NCBI RefSeq assembly: GCF_030813635.1
Contig: NZ_JAUSUM010000001.1
Location: 1,116,001 to 1,180,000, forward strand
DNA from: Salibacterium salarium
GTDB taxonomy: Bacteria > Bacillota > Bacilli > Bacillales > Marinococcaceae
Length of the DNA: 64,000 bases
Reading direction: 5' to 3'
How positions within the stretch are numbered: the first letter of the stretch is position 1; each line of letters starts with the position of its first letter. This document shows positions 19,067 to 27,354 of the stretch, in pieces. A program made the position numbers and the translations under genes. Under the pieces are notes generated by a model. That model ran no database searches and had not been told where the DNA came from. It saw nothing but the letters and a program-made list of their open reading frames with translations.

Positions 19067-19657
19067 ATGATAGCAGATATCAATTTACTTCCAGAAAAAG
19101 AGAAAAAAGATGGAACTTGGCTGGTTGTTTTTAGTGTTCTCCTTGTGCTGCTTGTAATGGTTTATGTTTCAACTCAATTTATGATCGCAAAAGAAGAAGA
19201 AGCGGTGGCAACATTAGAAGAGGAACAGCAGGCCTTGTCATCAGAGATTCAAGCGGAACAATCCAGGCAGGGAGAAGAGGGAGAAATCGCCGATCTCCAA
19301 CAGGCAGCTAACACTATACATAACACGATTGTTCCCGCTTCTAGCTTGCTAGAAAGAATGACTGCTTCATTGCCCGACGGTGGTTACATTACAGCGATAG
19401 ATTACGCCTATCCGTCCTTATTAAATGTAACGGTGCAAGTTAATGAAGTAAATGAAGCAGCTGATTTGCAGCACACTCTTCAGGAAGAGGAATCCTTCTC
19501 TAATGTGTCGATGGTATCAGTGAATTATTCTGATCCATTAGAAGAAAATCCGGAAAGATTCCATGAAGAGGAACGTATTCCAAGGTATAAAGCGGTGTTT
19601 GAGATGAATGTAGAAGGCAGAGAATTAAGACAATCAGGTGAACAATATGAGAGTTAA
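19067..19657 (+). CDS. pilN: Type IV pilus alignment protein PilN
   Basis: 196 residues. The conserved N-terminal peptide MIADINLLPEKEKK is the PilN motif (INLLP) that docks into PilM. One membrane helix follows (about 20-42, WLVVFSVLLVLLVMVYVS), then a coiled-coil (EEEAVATLEEEQQALSSEIQ) and a ferredoxin-like outer domain (ASLLERMTASLPDGGYITAI). GGGGGAAC precedes ATG 19067. It overlaps pilO by 11 bases. Confidence 0.88.
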   Translation: MIADINLLPEKEKKDGTWLVVFSVLLVLLVMVYVSTQFMIAKEEEAVATLEEEQQALSSEIQAEQSRQGEEGEIADLQQAANTIHNTIVPASSLLERMTASLPDGGYITAIDYAYPSLLNVTVQVNEVNEAADLQHTLQEEESFSNVSMVSVNYSDPLEENPERFHEEERIPRYKAVFEMNVEGRELRQSGEQYES

Positions 19658-20300
19658 TGTTGAACGGCTGCACTGGATTGTTATCATAGTTGCGGGACTG
19701 TCGATTGTTGGTATCAGTTGTTATCAATATATATCAACCATTCAACCGCTCCAATCGAGCCAGCAAACCCTAGCCGAAGAAATCGAAGTATTAGAAAATA
19801 GGTTAGGGGAAGCAGAAAGAGAAAGCACCGCTTCTTCAAAAGACGTTGCTGCTGATTTGTATTCTTTGCAGCGAGAGCTTCCGCTGCAGCCGATGCCGGA
19901 TGAAATACTGTTAGAGCTGGATCGAGCTGAAGAAATGTCTGACAGCTATATTCTTTCCATTGAAAAATTAGACGAAGTTGATACAACGGCTGCGGATTCT
20001 GAAGCAGACATACCGGAAGAAGAAATTGCAACAGAAGACCGGGGCGAGGCGACTCCTTTTTCTTACCTTGTCCGTGTACGAACGCCTCAATATGAGAATG
20101 TAGCGAGTTTTTTAGAATCTATTGATCATAGTAAGCGCCTGCTGAATGTAGATATGCTTCGTTTTGATGGAAGAGAAAAGCAAGTTTGGGAGGACGAAGA
20201 GCCAGATCCGTTAACGACAACAATTATTCTTACTGCTTTCTATTATCCAGAAACAGAGCTAGAAGAACGTGATATATCTTCTAGTATGGAAGAGTCATAA
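19647..20300 (+). CDS. pilO: Type IV pilus alignment protein PilO
   Basis: 217 residues. A single N-terminal membrane helix (about 9-28, WIVIIVAGLSIVGISCYQYI) precedes a coiled-coil (SSQQTLAEEIEVLENRLGEA) and a C-terminal ferredoxin-like region (PFSYLVRVRTPQYENVASFL, then KRLLNVDMLRFDG). This is the PilO plan: membrane partner of PilN in the alignment subcomplex. The region between about 115 and 140 is acidic low complexity. Start ATG 19647 overlaps pilN; a GTG at 19638 is possible. Sequence similarity in this family is low, so the call rests on topology and gene order. Confidence 0.82.
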   Translation: MRVNVERLHWIVIIVAGLSIVGISCYQYISTIQPLQSSQQTLAEEIEVLENRLGEAERESTASSKDVAADLYSLQRELPLQPMPDEILLELDRAEEMSDSYILSIEKLDEVDTTAADSEADIPEEEIATEDRGEATPFSYLVRVRTPQYENVASFLESIDHSKRLLNVDMLRFDGREKQVWEDEEPDPLTTTIILTAFYYPETELEERDISSSMEES

Positions 20301-20349
20301 AAAAGAAAATTCGATTATTCAAGTTGAGACGATAATTGACAATCTTTTT

Positions 20350-20382
20350 AAGAGCGAGCCGACAGAGGTCTCGTTCTTTTTT
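20350..20382 (+). terminator. Terminator after pilO
   Basis: AAGAGCGAG (20350-20358) pairs with CTCGTTCTT (20370-20378, one G-U), followed by T residues to 20382. Marks the end of the pilus cluster. Confidence 0.75.
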
Positions 20383-20441
20383 AATTTTAATATGCTATGG
20401 TAACCAATAAATGCTAATAGCTTTGGAAAGGGGACGATGTG

Positions 20442-21404
20442 ATGAAAAAGGACGAGCCTGATGTTTCCTTAAAAATTAACGGCAAGCATGTGAAAGAAAA
20501 GACTCGCTCCGAACAAGTTCAAGCGCCCTCCAATGATTTTTCCATCATAGATTGGAACGAACGACGAGCAGCTGAAACAGAAGCAGCGGCAGACCGGGAA
20601 CAAAAGCCTAAAAAAAACAAAAAACCTGGTCTTCCGTTAAAAATGATGAGAAAAAAGCAACGCCTTAGACAAACAGAATCGAAAGAAAACAAGCCTATTT
20701 CTCTTTATTTTATATCATTAACGGGTGGAGCAGCAGCCTTAGGATTATTGTTTGGAATTATGTTACTCCAGTTTGTTTCTGCAGGTGATACTTCTACAGG
20801 GGCAGTGATTGATGACGAAGAACCTCCTCCTATCACTGCTGAGTTCAATGATTCGTTAACCATGTATTTTGTACAAGCTGGTGCCTTTACGAACAAGGAA
20901 AAAGGGATAGAGATGCAAAATCATTTATTAGACAAAGGGTTTCCTGGGATATTAACGTATGATGGTGAATTTTACTATTTGTTTTCAGGTGTATCTTTTC
21001 AAGAAAAAAATTCGCAACGGTTATTAGATTATTTTGAAGAGGAACAAGTGGAAGTGTATGAAAAAACGAGAACCGTACCTGATCCTGAAGCAACTGGAAA
21101 TAACGAAGAGGTGACAAAGCAACTTTTACAAGCGAAACAAATTCTGACCGACACTGCCGAAGCGGTATTGGATGAAAATGTAGATGATGAATTAGTATCT
21201 AACGTGACAAATTTATTAGAAAAAACGGAATCATGGGAGGGAGAAAAGTTCATCCATTTGCATGAATCTATCGGAAAATTGGAAGAAGAATGGTCAAAAG
21301 CAAAAGAATCGTCGAGTGAGATACAGGAAATTTTAATAGAGTCTGTTCTTCATTATGAAGAAGCGGTTTACGCTCATAATGGTGTGGAGACCGATAAACA
21401 ATAA
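20442..21404 (+). CDS. spoIIB: Stage II sporulation protein B (SPOR-domain protein)
   Basis: 320 residues. The N-terminal 85 residues are basic and cytoplasmic (KPKKNKKPGLPLKMMRKKQR); one membrane helix follows (about 88-110, FISLTGGAAALGLLFGIMLL). A SPOR-type domain begins near 138 (LTMYFVQAGAFTNKEKGIEM, then YYLFSGVSFQEKNSQRL), which binds denuded septal glycan. The C-terminal 100 residues are helical and acidic. SpoIIB localises at the asymmetric septum and helps engulfment. Position between the prepilin peptidase region and maf is exactly that of B. subtilis spoIIB. Start ATG 20442 lies 8 bases after GAAAGGGG. Confidence 0.87.
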   Translation: MKKDEPDVSLKINGKHVKEKTRSEQVQAPSNDFSIIDWNERRAAETEAAADREQKPKKNKKPGLPLKMMRKKQRLRQTESKENKPISLYFISLTGGAAALGLLFGIMLLQFVSAGDTSTGAVIDDEEPPPITAEFNDSLTMYFVQAGAFTNKEKGIEMQNHLLDKGFPGILTYDGEFYYLFSGVSFQEKNSQRLLDYFEEEQVEVYEKTRTVPDPEATGNNEEVTKQLLQAKQILTDTAEAVLDENVDDELVSNVTNLLEKTESWEGEKFIHLHESIGKLEEEWSKAKESSSEIQEILIESVLHYEEAVYAHNGVETDKQ

Positions 21405-21420
21405 GCTGTTTGAGAGAGAG

Positions 21421-21457
21421 GCGGATGCAGGAAAAAATTTCTTGTTATCCGCTTTCT
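21421..21457 (+). terminator. spoIIB: Weak terminator after spoIIB
   Basis: GCGGAT (21421-21426) pairs with ATCCGC (21447-21452), inner AAATTT pairing, then TTTCTT. The T tract is interrupted, so efficiency is uncertain. Confidence 0.4.
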
Positions 21458-21460
21458 TAT

Positions 21461-21490
21461 TTGGTAAACTTATGCCACACCTTGTATAAT
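21461..21490 (+). promoter_or_regulatory. maf: Candidate sigma-A promoter of maf-radC
   Basis: TTGGTA (21461-21466), 18 nt, perfect TATAAT (21485-21490), about 38 bases before the maf start. Confidence 0.55.
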
Positions 21491-21528
21491 ACGTAGGACA
21501 ATATGTATTAGAAAGGTGGTCTCTCTTC

Positions 21529-22110
21529 ATGTCTTCCCTTATTTTAGCTTCGCAATCCCCTCGTCGAAAAGAATTATTACAACATGCAGGTTTGTCTTTC
21601 ATTTCCCAAAAAAGCTTGGCCCCTGAAATCATAGAGAATGGTTCCAATCCTGCCAAAGTCGTAGAGGACTTAGCACTCGAAAAAGCTAAGGATGTTTTCT
21701 CCTATCAGCCAGACCATGTGGTTATTGGGGCAGATACGGTTGTTAGCTCGGATAACCAAATATTAGGAAAACCGTCTACAAAAGCTGAAGCACGTTTTAT
21801 GCTACAGTCATTGTCTGGGCGTTCTCATCATGTTTATACTGGAACAGCAATTCTTTCCCCAAAAAAACTTAGACTATTCCATGTCAAAACAGAAGTTAGA
21901 TTCTATCCGCTTGAGGACTGGTTCCTGGAAGCCTATTTATCAACATCAGAACCTTATGATAAAGCAGGCGCTTATGGTATTCAGGAAAAAGGCCGCTTGT
22001 TCGTTGAATCGTTAACGGGGGACTATTTTAATGTTGTTGGGCTTCCTATTTCCAGAGTGATGAGGGAATTACAAGCATTTGACGTATTCCCATCTTTTTC
22101 TTCAAATTAG
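21529..22110 (+). CDS. maf: Maf nucleotide pyrophosphatase (septum-associated)
   Basis: 193 residues. The start SLILASQSPRRKELLQHAGL holds the Maf signature SxSPRR; VVIGADTVVSSDNQILGKP contains the catalytic Asp/Lys region, and YDKAGAYGIQEKGRLFV the second conserved loop. Maf proteins hydrolyse dTTP/UTP or modified nucleotides and in B. subtilis affect septation. GAAAGGTGG precedes ATG 21529. radC follows 19 bases later, the B. subtilis order. Confidence 0.95.
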   Translation: MSSLILASQSPRRKELLQHAGLSFISQKSLAPEIIENGSNPAKVVEDLALEKAKDVFSYQPDHVVIGADTVVSSDNQILGKPSTKAEARFMLQSLSGRSHHVYTGTAILSPKKLRLFHVKTEVRFYPLEDWFLEAYLSTSEPYDKAGAYGIQEKGRLFVESLTGDYFNVVGLPISRVMRELQAFDVFPSFSSN

Positions 22111-22129
22111 CCAGAAAAGAGGTACTGAC

Positions 22130-22681
22130 ATGACAAAACCTTCTACAATGATAAAAAATGTTCCTGTATCTGAACGGCCGAGAGAAAAAATGATCAAGAA
22201 CGGTCCAGAGTGTCTATCTAATCAGGAATTATTAGCCGTCTTGCTTCGCACGGGATCTAAACATGAATCTGTTCTTCAATTATCTCAACGTGTTCTTTAT
22301 GACTTCGATGGTTTGCACTTATTAAAGGAAGCAACGGTGGAGGAGTTGCAGAAAATAAAAGGAATTGGACAAGCTAAGGCGCTAGAACTCCGTGCAGCGT
22401 TAGAACTCGGCCGGCGTATTCACACTTACCAAGAAGGAGAAAAATATGTCATACGTTCTCCGGAAGATGTATCAAGCTATGTCATGGAGGATATGAGATT
22501 TTTAACACAAGAACATTTTGTGATACTCTGCCTAAACACAAAAAACCAAGTAATTCATCGTCAAACCCTGTTTATCGGTAGTCTCAATTCAAGCATTGTC
22601 CACCCCAGAGAATTATTTAAAGAAGCACTCCGCCGTTCTGCCGCGTCTGTTATTTTGGCTCATATAGGTATAAAAATTTAA
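22130..22681 (+). pseudogene. radC: radC, 5' part, interrupted by the mobile element
   Basis: Codes for the first 178 residues of RadC: the UPF0758 N-terminal region, the helix-hairpin-helix (EELQKIKGIGQAKALELRAA) and the MPN/JAB domain up to RRSAASVILAH. At that His codon (22661-22663) host sequence ends and five foreign residues (IGIKI) and a stop follow. The lost part begins with the metal-binding NHPSGDP motif, found intact at 43005-43163. The fragment starts at ATG 22130; the frame extends to 22079 inside maf. A stable truncated protein without the JAMM metal site cannot have normal RadC activity. Confidence 0.95.
22663..22670 (+). repeat. Left terminal inverted repeat TATAGGTA
   Basis: TATAGGTA directly at the left radC junction; its reverse complement TACCTATA lies at 42991-42998, six bases before the right junction. 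May be the inner arms of the recombinase core site. Confidence 0.5.
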
Positions 22682-22682
22682 G

Positions 22683-22692
22683 GGCGAAATTA
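22683..22692 (+). repeat. GGCGAAATTA terminal repeat, left copy 1
   Basis: Ten-base motif 20 bases inside the left junction; identical copies occur at 22741 and 42914 and in inverted form at 22720. Candidate recombinase arm-binding site. Confidence 0.5.
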
Positions 22693-22718
22693 TAAATTAT
22701 TGTGTTCATAATGTTATA

Positions 22719-22751
22719 TTAATTTCGCCGTTTTTCTTAAGGCGAAATTAA
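22719..22751. repeat. Perfect 11-bp inverted repeat near the left end
   Basis: TTAATTTCGCC (22719-22729) and GGCGAAATTAA (22741-22751) around an 11-base loop containing TTTTTCTT. It could fold as a hairpin terminator that insulates the cargo from radC transcription, or serve as paired recombinase sites; the same 11-mer recurs at the right end. Confidence 0.6.
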
Positions 22752-22888
22752 GTTGAAAGTGGGACAGAAGTAGAGAAATAAGTTAACTCCTGGAAGAGAA
22801 AATTGATGAAATTATTATGTTTGCGTTAATAAATACCTTATACTAGAGAGGAGGATTTCATTTTCTGATTCAATTAGGAGGAACTTAA

Positions 22889-23227
22889 GTGAATAATAAT
22901 AATACTGTTGCCGGTTTTCATGTGCTCGGAACTGAAAATGAAAATTTGAAATTAAATACAAATAAAATGTATCACTGGCATATTCCTAAAAGAATAAGAG
23001 ATACGCCGATTGCACAGGGTGATATAGTGTTAGTTCAAACAAAAAGAGGGAATAGACCCCTTCTTGTTGTGAATGTTTTTCGTGAAGAAGATAAAGAAAA
23101 AAAACAAAAATATAAACGTGTTATCAAGTTATTGGAAAAAGAACCTGAAAAAAACATGTTTTTAAAAGTTAAACAATCGGGCCATGATTATGGAATACAG
23201 AAGAGGTTATTCAACACAAAGTGTTAA
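22889..23227 (+). CDS. Small DUF5839-like protein
   Basis: 112 residues starting at GTG 22889, eight bases after AGGAGG. The core (KMYHWHIPKRIRDTPIAQGD, then IVLVQTKRGNRPLLVVNVF and YKRVIKLLEKEPE) has a small beta-barrel feel and matches, from memory, the DUF5839 proteins of Firmicutes, whose function is unknown. It is the first cargo gene, followed after 68 bases by the HEPN gene on the same strand; the two may act as a pair. Alternatives are a regulator or an antitoxin-like partner. No search was possible. Confidence 0.7.
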   Translation: MNNNNTVAGFHVLGTENENLKLNTNKMYHWHIPKRIRDTPIAQGDIVLVQTKRGNRPLLVVNVFREEDKEKKQKYKRVIKLLEKEPEKNMFLKVKQSGHDYGIQKRLFNTKC

Positions 23228-23295
23228 TATAAATGATAGATGCTCAATACTAATTAAAAATCAATAAAAGTTGTAAGTTAGATTAACTAATAGGA

Positions 23296-25176
23296 ATGAT
23301 TTTTTTGCTAAGTAAAGATAGTAAACGGAAAATTAATTTTATAAAAAACTATTGGTTTGATGTACTTAGAATCGACATTTATACCTATGAAGAATTCAAA
23401 CTTAATAATTTTAATACCCTTATTGATGAATTATTAGAGAACATTGCTTTGCTAGAGAATACACCAAAGATAACAAAAACCAGTAATGGCCTACTGTTTT
23501 TCCTAAAAGAAATGACTTCTTATATAGAAAAAAATCATTATTTTAACACCATTTACACAAACGAAACCTTCCAAATTAAAAGTGAAATTAAAAAAATAAG
23601 TTCATCTAATAATAAACAAGATATTAAAAGTGATTTGAAATATTTAAAAGGCATAATTAAAAACTTCAAAGAAACCCAAACTTTTACCATCGATAAAATG
23701 CTTAGAGAATTAAGCTTTTTAGTATATGATAATAAATCATTTGAAATAAATATCTACCGAATAAAAAGTTTGGTCAATGATTTGATTTCAGAATTATTGA
23801 GAGCAGGATATTCAAGCGAATTTCTTCAAGAAAAAGTATATTTAGCCAATAAATACGACTTTGATAAACAAAACATGATTTACTTGTCATTAAAAGAACA
23901 ATTTCAACGGAAAATAGAAACATTAAAACCCAAAAACCGTTTTAGGAATACATTAGTTATTTTCAGAGTTAATAATTTAAAAACAATGATGCCATATGAA
24001 ATAAATGATGTATTATTTTATAATCCAATAAGATCTGATTTATTAGAATGGAAGTTTAACCAAAAGGTACTATTTATAGAAGAGGGTCTCTTGGAAAGGA
24101 AAGAAATGGAAATTCTAGATAAATTCCGTAATTCCCTTAGTACATTAAGTGACAGTGATTGGTCAGAAATTAAATATACTGATGCTCATTGTAGAATCTG
24201 GTTAAAAAAAATTAACACAAACTTGGCAACTAAAATAGCTAGAAAAAAAGTAGAAGAAGTTGTAAATACACTTAGATATACATATAACCTTGACCATATT
24301 AGTATAAGTAATGAGTGTTGCATCAGATATGGCCTTCAAAGTAGATCACCTTTATTTAGAGCGAGGGATGCAAGTAAATATACAGGGGGATCATATAGAG
24401 GATTTGAGCTAGAAAAGGATATAAGGAAAGACAAATTAGATGATGAGAGTACTATAAATACTATTTTAAACTCCGATAATATAATGAAGGATTGGTTAAT
24501 GAAAGGGATGCGATCATTACATGTTGGAGAAGATCAAGATCTTTATATAAATAAATTTATTCATTATTGGATTGCATTAGAGTATTTAGTAGGTATTAGG
24601 GATACTGGTAATAACGTCAAGTCTAGTGTATTGAAAAATGGTTCTGAAATACTAACCAGAAATTACTTCAGAACAGAGATTATTAATATATACAATCAAC
24701 TAAAAGCTACATTTCACCAGAAAACTAACAAGATCACGGTCGGAGAAACTCCTATACCAGAAGAAATAAAGAACTTACCAGGATTATCAGATTTTATGTT
24801 TTCTTGTAATCTATATACAATTGCTGATAATTTGTTTAAATTCGAAAAGTACTGTACCAGTGAGTACCTCATATTCCGTTTACGGGAGTTTTCGAGTGTT
24901 TTTGAAAAAATAGACACTAGGGGAAGATTTATTTCGAAGCTAGAAATAAGCTATAAAAGTTTATTAGCAAGATTGTATAGGATTAGAAATAAGATTCTTC
25001 ACTCTGCTTTAGTAGATGAAATAGAACTAAAGTTATATACTGAATGGTTGCATTCAATAGTAATTGCTTTATGTAACGATTTAATATACAGGCTTGGGGA
25101 ACCTGATCTTAAGGATTATGAAAAATGGAAAAAAGAAGCTAAAACTAAGAAGTATTCACTAATAAATTATAATTAG
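23296..25176 (+). CDS. Large HEPN-domain protein, putative defence ribonuclease
   Basis: 626 residues. The N-terminal 390 residues are not recognised; they are Lys/Asn rich and mainly helical. The C-terminal 220 residues resemble Apea-like HEPN domains: FIHYWIALEYLVGIRD, then LYRIRNKILHSALVDEIELK with the R-x4-H motif at Arg564 and His569. HEPN proteins with RX4-6H are usually metal-independent RNases in toxin, abortive-infection and CRISPR systems. The start is uncertain: ATG 23296 abuts AGGA, while TTG 23305 has it at nine bases. It follows the DUF5839-like gene and precedes Gabija. The very AT-rich coding matches the neighbouring cargo but not the chromosome. Confidence 0.75.
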   Translation: MIFLLSKDSKRKINFIKNYWFDVLRIDIYTYEEFKLNNFNTLIDELLENIALLENTPKITKTSNGLLFFLKEMTSYIEKNHYFNTIYTNETFQIKSEIKKISSSNNKQDIKSDLKYLKGIIKNFKETQTFTIDKMLRELSFLVYDNKSFEINIYRIKSLVNDLISELLRAGYSSEFLQEKVYLANKYDFDKQNMIYLSLKEQFQRKIETLKPKNRFRNTLVIFRVNNLKTMMPYEINDVLFYNPIRSDLLEWKFNQKVLFIEEGLLERKEMEILDKFRNSLSTLSDSDWSEIKYTDAHCRIWLKKINTNLATKIARKKVEEVVNTLRYTYNLDHISISNECCIRYGLQSRSPLFRARDASKYTGGSYRGFELEKDIRKDKLDDESTINTILNSDNIMKDWLMKGMRSLHVGEDQDLYINKFIHYWIALEYLVGIRDTGNNVKSSVLKNGSEILTRNYFRTEIINIYNQLKATFHQKTNKITVGETPIPEEIKNLPGLSDFMFSCNLYTIADNLFKFEKYCTSEYLIFRLREFSSVFEKIDTRGRFISKLEISYKSLLARLYRIRNKILHSALVDEIELKLYTEWLHSIVIALCNDLIYRLGEPDLKDYEKWKKEAKTKKYSLINYN

Positions 25177-25500
25177 TGTTCTCAACAATTGGGCGCGTTT
25201 GCCGGACAAAGTTGTTCCAGAAACGGGCTAGATTGTGGAGTAACTCTTATATTGCATTCTTACTGCGTAGCAAAATAATAAATAGTCTTTATCCATGATT
25301 ACTTTGAAATCTAAGATACGGGATTTATATCTCAGTTACTAAATTTGCTTATATATTTAACATTAAGAGGTCCTTAGTTTTGTAACCAGCAAAACCGTGA
25401 CAAAATTTCGAAGACTTTTATATAAAATTTTCCAAAATTTATGTATTTTGATAGAATAAAAAGGAACATTTCTTGTCTTATAATTGGCGGAGGACTTTAA
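25177..25500. other. Intergenic region between the HEPN gene and gajA
   Basis: No gene seen. The first 70 bases contain an oddly GC-richer island (GGGCGCGTTTGCCGGACAAA, from about 25190) in AT-rich surroundings, with partial AACAA/TTGTT pairing; it may be a remnant of other DNA. A possible gajA promoter is GTGACA (25397-25402), 18 nt, TATAAA (25421-25426). GGCGGAGG before 25501 is the gajA ribosome site. Confidence 0.45.
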
Positions 25501-27354
25501 ATGAAATTAAATTATATTGAACTGAAAAACTACCGAAATATTATCGATACTAAAATAGGTTTTGATGAAAAGACACTAATTATCGGAGCAAATGATATTG
25601 GTAAAACTAATGTTTTATATGCCTTACGACTGCTCTTAGATAAATCATTATCCGAAAACGAATTAGAACCCCTTGATGAAGATTTTTGCATTTATTCAGG
25701 TGCAGAAACCAATGAATTTTCTATTACTCTTCACTTTGTCGAAGCTATTGAAGAATGTATTCTGTCATGTTTCAGGGAACTTATCAGCGATAAAGACGAA
25801 GTTTACATTAGGTATATTGCTACACGGACCAGAATCGGTGGTATAAAAGACTATAAGCTATTTGTGGGAACATCTCCTGATGAACTACAACTAGTTACAA
25901 GTAGGTTTTATTTAAGAGCATTGAACATGAGATACGTTAGTGCTACTCGACAAATAGACCAATATTTAAAAAGTCAAAAAAATAAGCTTATAGAATATTT
26001 GCAAGATGCTAGGTCGGAGGAGGAAGAACAGTCAGATAATGCAAGGTTTGAAGATTTAAGTGGTCGGATAAAAGTTATAGAAAATGAATTGAATACATTA
26101 TCCTTTATTGGAAAGGCTGGAGAAATTCTTAATAACCAATTAAAAGACTTGTCTGAACACCATCAAGAACAGAAATTAAAGTTAGGTGTCGATTTACCAT
26201 CAAACGATGATTTATTTCGAAAAATAAGTCTTCTATCTAGTATCGGAGAACACACAATTCAATTGGGTGGTGAAGGAAGAAAGAACCAGGCTTTTATTGC
26301 TCTGTGGTCTGCTTTAAATCAAATTTCTATTAAAGATGGACAACCAGACGAAGTTTCTATTTTCTGTATTGAAGAATCTGAGTCACATCTTCATCCACAT
26401 CAACAAAGGAAATTGGCCGAATATCTAGTTAAAGTATTACCAACTCAGGTGGTTTTAACATCTCATTCTCCTTATATTGCATGTGAATTTCATCCTAATT
26501 CAATTATAAGGTTACATACGAAACAAGGTTCTCCAGCTACTGTTTGTAATCAAAATGGAGTATCGAAGGAATTGGGGGACCAAATTAGAGCGATGGAATA
26601 TCGTCTAAGTCCTCTTATTGCAGAGGTATATTTTAGTGACTGTGTACTTCTAGTTGAGGGAACTTCTGAAATTGTTTTTTATAAGAGTTTAGCTCATCAA
26701 ATAGGAGTGGATTTGGACAAGTTAAATATAAGCATTTTATCTGTTGAAGGTGTTGGTTTCACAAGATATATTGATTTATTAAATGCACTGGGTATACCTT
26801 GGGTGATGAGAACGGACAATGATTATCAAAAATACAAACGACCCAAGCAACAGTTAAAAGAAGCTTATTATCTAACCGGAATAAGAAGATTAATTAATAT
26901 TTATTCAACAAAATGTTCTGGTAAAGTACCAATTGGAGAACAGCTAGTAAACCTTGCAGAATTGATTTTTGAAAATAAAGAAAAACTTACAGAAAATTCT
27001 GCTGCAAGTAATTCTCATAGGCTAGAAATGTACGATTTATTTTACCAACCACTAAGTAATTATGGCTTATTTTTAGCAAAAGAAGGATTAGAAGAAGATA
27101 TTTATTATTCAAATAAAACTGTCCAAGACTCAATAAATCATTATTTTTCACCTAGCCAAGAGGATGAGGAAATTTTAGTGATTCAAGATATGGTATTAGA
27201 AATGAAAAGTGGAAAATCTACATTTATGTATCACTTTTTAGAAAAAAATAGAGACTGTTTAAGTTCTTTGAAGGATGATCCTTTATCGGGACCATTGTAT
27301 GCATGTCAAACCATCGTACAGCAATTGAGGGTTGGTAATCATGGCGAACTTTGA
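25501..27354 (+). CDS. gajA: Gabija protein GajA (OLD-family ATPase-TOPRIM nuclease)
   Basis: 617 residues. ABC-type ATPase N-domain: Walker A GANDIGKT at 29-36, signature-like GGEGRKNQAF near 258, Walker B region FCIEESESHLHPHQQ near 288-302, then LTSHSPYIACEF. A TOPRIM domain follows: LLVEGTSE with Glu386, and MRTDND with Asp439 and Asp441, the metal-binding residues. This plan plus a UvrD-like helicase directly downstream defines Gabija, an anti-phage system in which GajA nicks DNA when nucleotide levels fall. The protein is a little longer than the type example as recalled (about 578 residues). It overlaps gajB by 14 bases. Confidence 0.93.
   Translation: MKLNYIELKNYRNIIDTKIGFDEKTLIIGANDIGKTNVLYALRLLLDKSLSENELEPLDEDFCIYSGAETNEFSITLHFVEAIEECILSCFRELISDKDEVYIRYIATRTRIGGIKDYKLFVGTSPDELQLVTSRFYLRALNMRYVSATRQIDQYLKSQKNKLIEYLQDARSEEEEQSDNARFEDLSGRIKVIENELNTLSFIGKAGEILNNQLKDLSEHHQEQKLKLGVDLPSNDDLFRKISLLSSIGEHTIQLGGEGRKNQAFIALWSALNQISIKDGQPDEVSIFCIEESESHLHPHQQRKLAEYLVKVLPTQVVLTSHSPYIACEFHPNSIIRLHTKQGSPATVCNQNGVSKELGDQIRAMEYRLSPLIAEVYFSDCVLLVEGTSEIVFYKSLAHQIGVDLDKLNISILSVEGVGFTRYIDLLNALGIPWVMRTDNDYQKYKRPKQQLKEAYYLTGIRRLINIYSTKCSGKVPIGEQLVNLAELIFENKEKLTENSAASNSHRLEMYDLFYQPLSNYGLFLAKEGLEEDIYYSNKTVQDSINHYFSPSQEDEEILVIQDMVLEMKSGKSTFMYHFLEKNRDCLSSLKDDPLSGPLYACQTIVQQLRVGNHGEL

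Noticed and set aside
22683-22751. Repeated GGCGAAATTA copies read as the start of a CRISPR array
   Set aside because: Only three irregularly spaced copies at this end, one inverted, no uniform spacers and no cas genes.
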